A DNA stretch of 64,000 nucleotides from Perca fluviatilis (Eukaryota; Chordata; Actinopteri; Perciformes; Percidae). Both the position numbers and the translations under genes were made by a program. The stretch spans positions 14,122,597 to 14,186,596 of the forward strand of contig NC_053120.1 in NCBI RefSeq assembly GCF_010015445.1, in the 5' to 3' direction. Under the pieces are notes generated by a model. It was not told where the DNA came from. It saw only the letters and a program-made list of their open reading frames with translations, and ran no database searches. Below, in pieces: positions 62,714 to 64,000 of this stretch (its first letter is position 1; the number at the start of each line of letters is the position of its first letter).

Positions 62714-64000
62714 GTACGTCCACACAAACGCAACCTGGACACTTTGACGCCGCTGTCTCGAGAGCTTTGGTTCCCACCCATGGGTGTTTGGAGACAAATC
62801 AGAGGGGTCCCATGAGGAACATTAAGTTAGAGAAGACCAACTTTTTTTCTGCTCCATCAATTAACGTTTATATTTTAGACGTTTTATCTTTGCTGTTAAC
62901 TTCTTCTGACCTATAAAAATTTGTAAAATTAAATAATTTCAGAATGTATAAAATCACCTTTTTGTTCGAGCTGCTCACAGAAATACAGTATGTAACCTGT
63001 GGTGAGGGCTCGTGAGTTGTTTTATGAGTTATAAATGTTGGGAGCCACCAGTCTGGAGTCAGGTATCAACAAGGATTGCAAAACTACTAGCTTGGCTAGT
63101 TGTTGGTGCTTTTTGCACAAGCGTAGCATCCTGTCCTTTGTCTTTTACTAAGATTTGAGATGAAGATGACCACCCAGGGTAGAGCTCCAACGCTCAGTAG
63201 TAGTTCACATAATGTTAGTAGTTGTGCAGTTTCATTGTGTGTAGGAATACATTCCTGTCAGTGTAATCATAGTGGTTTTATCACTTTTGAAGCTTTAATT
63301 TAATACAATAATAATACCTAAACCTTACTCTAAGACTATTATTTTGAGTGTTAGCAAGATCTGCAGTTGACATGAAGGTATAATGTGTACTTGCAGGATG
63401 ATGATGGTGAATTAATCTGTGTTGGGAGTCACAGTTTTCTGCAAATGACTCAGGGTGCAGGTTCAGATTTCTGGTTCTGGTTTTCCCCGAGGATGCGACG
63501 GTCCACTCTCCTGTGTTAAGTGGCATGTATTTTCCTTTCCCTGTCTTCAGTGAGTCTTCAGAGGAAGAGTCCTCAGGGGAAAGGGAAGAGGAGATTGGCA
63601 CACATGACCAAGTCGCCAGCAGCACCAAGACTAGAGAGATCCCCACTGAACAGACCTCAAACACACAAACAGGTGAGGGCTAAAGAAAAGCCACCAGAGT
63701 GTGACTTGAATGTGTTTGTCTTTCTTGTCTTCCTCCCTGAACTCTCTAACACTTGTGAGGGTGGTGGAGCCGGAATAAAGTTATGTATCCAATATACATA
63801 CACAAAACCGCGCTATATTCGAAGTTGGATCCAGTCACTGTGTTGGCTCTAGTCGCTGAAGTCAGCATTAGTGAACATGTTTTTTTCCTCTGACCTTCTT
63901 CTCTGAGGAAGTGAGCCAAAGGGAAGTTAGGGAACTCTATTCTTTGGCAGAACAACTTGACTTCCCTTTTCCTGTCTGCTTTTTCCAGTCCGCACTTTGA
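62601..64000 (+). CDS. Third gene, first coding exons (unrecognised; possibly acsbg2 by synteny), 3' partial
   Basis: Three consecutive exons splice in phase: 62601-62713 (preceded by a CTCTCCTCTCAG acceptor at 62577), 63551-63672 and 63989 onward. The product starts MSEAVVMEPPIAGGFLESSC and continues DDVIVDTANESSEEESSGER, then an acidic, Ser/Thr-rich segment ending SNTQTVRTL at the window edge. No domain is visible in these 82 residues, which look disordered. In mammals RFX2 has ACSBG2 (a bubblegum-type acyl-CoA synthetase) head-to-head beside it, the same arrangement as here. That is the only ground for the suggestion. Confidence 0.7.
63551..63672 (+). CDS. Third gene, second coding exon, acidic
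   Basis: Acceptor CCCTGTCTTCAG, donor GTGAGG. It reads ESSEEESSGEREEEIGTHDQ, then VASSTKTREIPTEQTSNTQT. Phase fits both sides. Confidence 0.75.
63989..64000 (+). CDS. Third gene, start of third coding exon (cut by window)
   Basis: Acceptor TTTTTCCAG at 63980-63988. The first codons read VRTL in the phase set by the preceding exon. Confidence 0.6.
   Translation, partial: SAL

Overview
This is a vertebrate nuclear window, almost certainly from a teleost fish, probably a percomorph. The evidence is short coding exons with GT-AG introns, very long CA/GT microsatellites, tRNA-derived SINEs, and many small non-autonomous DNA transposons (piggyBac-, hAT- and Harbinger-like) with readable terminal inverted repeats and target-site duplications. 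There is no bacterial or phage content.

Three protein-coding genes are supported. (1) The 3' part of fcho1 lies on the + strand (5794-22247 coding, 16 exons in the window). It encodes the linker and C-terminal mu-homology domain of the endocytic F-BAR protein FCHO1; the F-BAR exons lie upstream of the window. (2) The complete coding region of rfx2 lies on the - strand (39703 down to 24893, 17 coding exons). Exon phases join without a break to give 733 codons plus stop. It encodes the ciliogenesis transcription factor RFX2. (3) The first coding exons of a + strand gene begin at 62601 and run off the right edge. The product is not recognisable from these exons. A head-to-head position next to rfx2 matches mammalian ACSBG2, which is only a synteny argument.

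Layout: 1-5793 is intron or upstream sequence with two long GT arrays, a piggyBac-like MITE and a SINE scrap. 5794-22247 is fcho1. At 22711-22750 the two convergent genes have poly(A) signals about 30 bases apart. 22745-24892 is the probable rfx2 3' UTR, containing an antisense SINE. 24893-39703 is the rfx2 coding region with a hAT element, a piggyBac element and a Harbinger-like MITE in its introns. 39705-51105 is rfx2 intron 1, ending in a probable first exon and promoter near 51.1-51.3 kb. 51.3-56.3 kb is intergenic. A probable promoter and 5' UTR exon of the third gene lie at 56.3-56.6 kb. 56.6-62.6 kb is its first intron, holding a SINE, a nested TA-rich inverted repeat, an L2-like LINE fragment and an L1-like LINE fragment.

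No new multi-gene system is visible. The observations most worth following are RFX X-box motifs inside the rfx2 locus (possible autoregulation), an expanded DPF/NPF linker exon in fcho1, a likely one-base reading-frame problem in that exon, and several transposons with exact target-site duplications.
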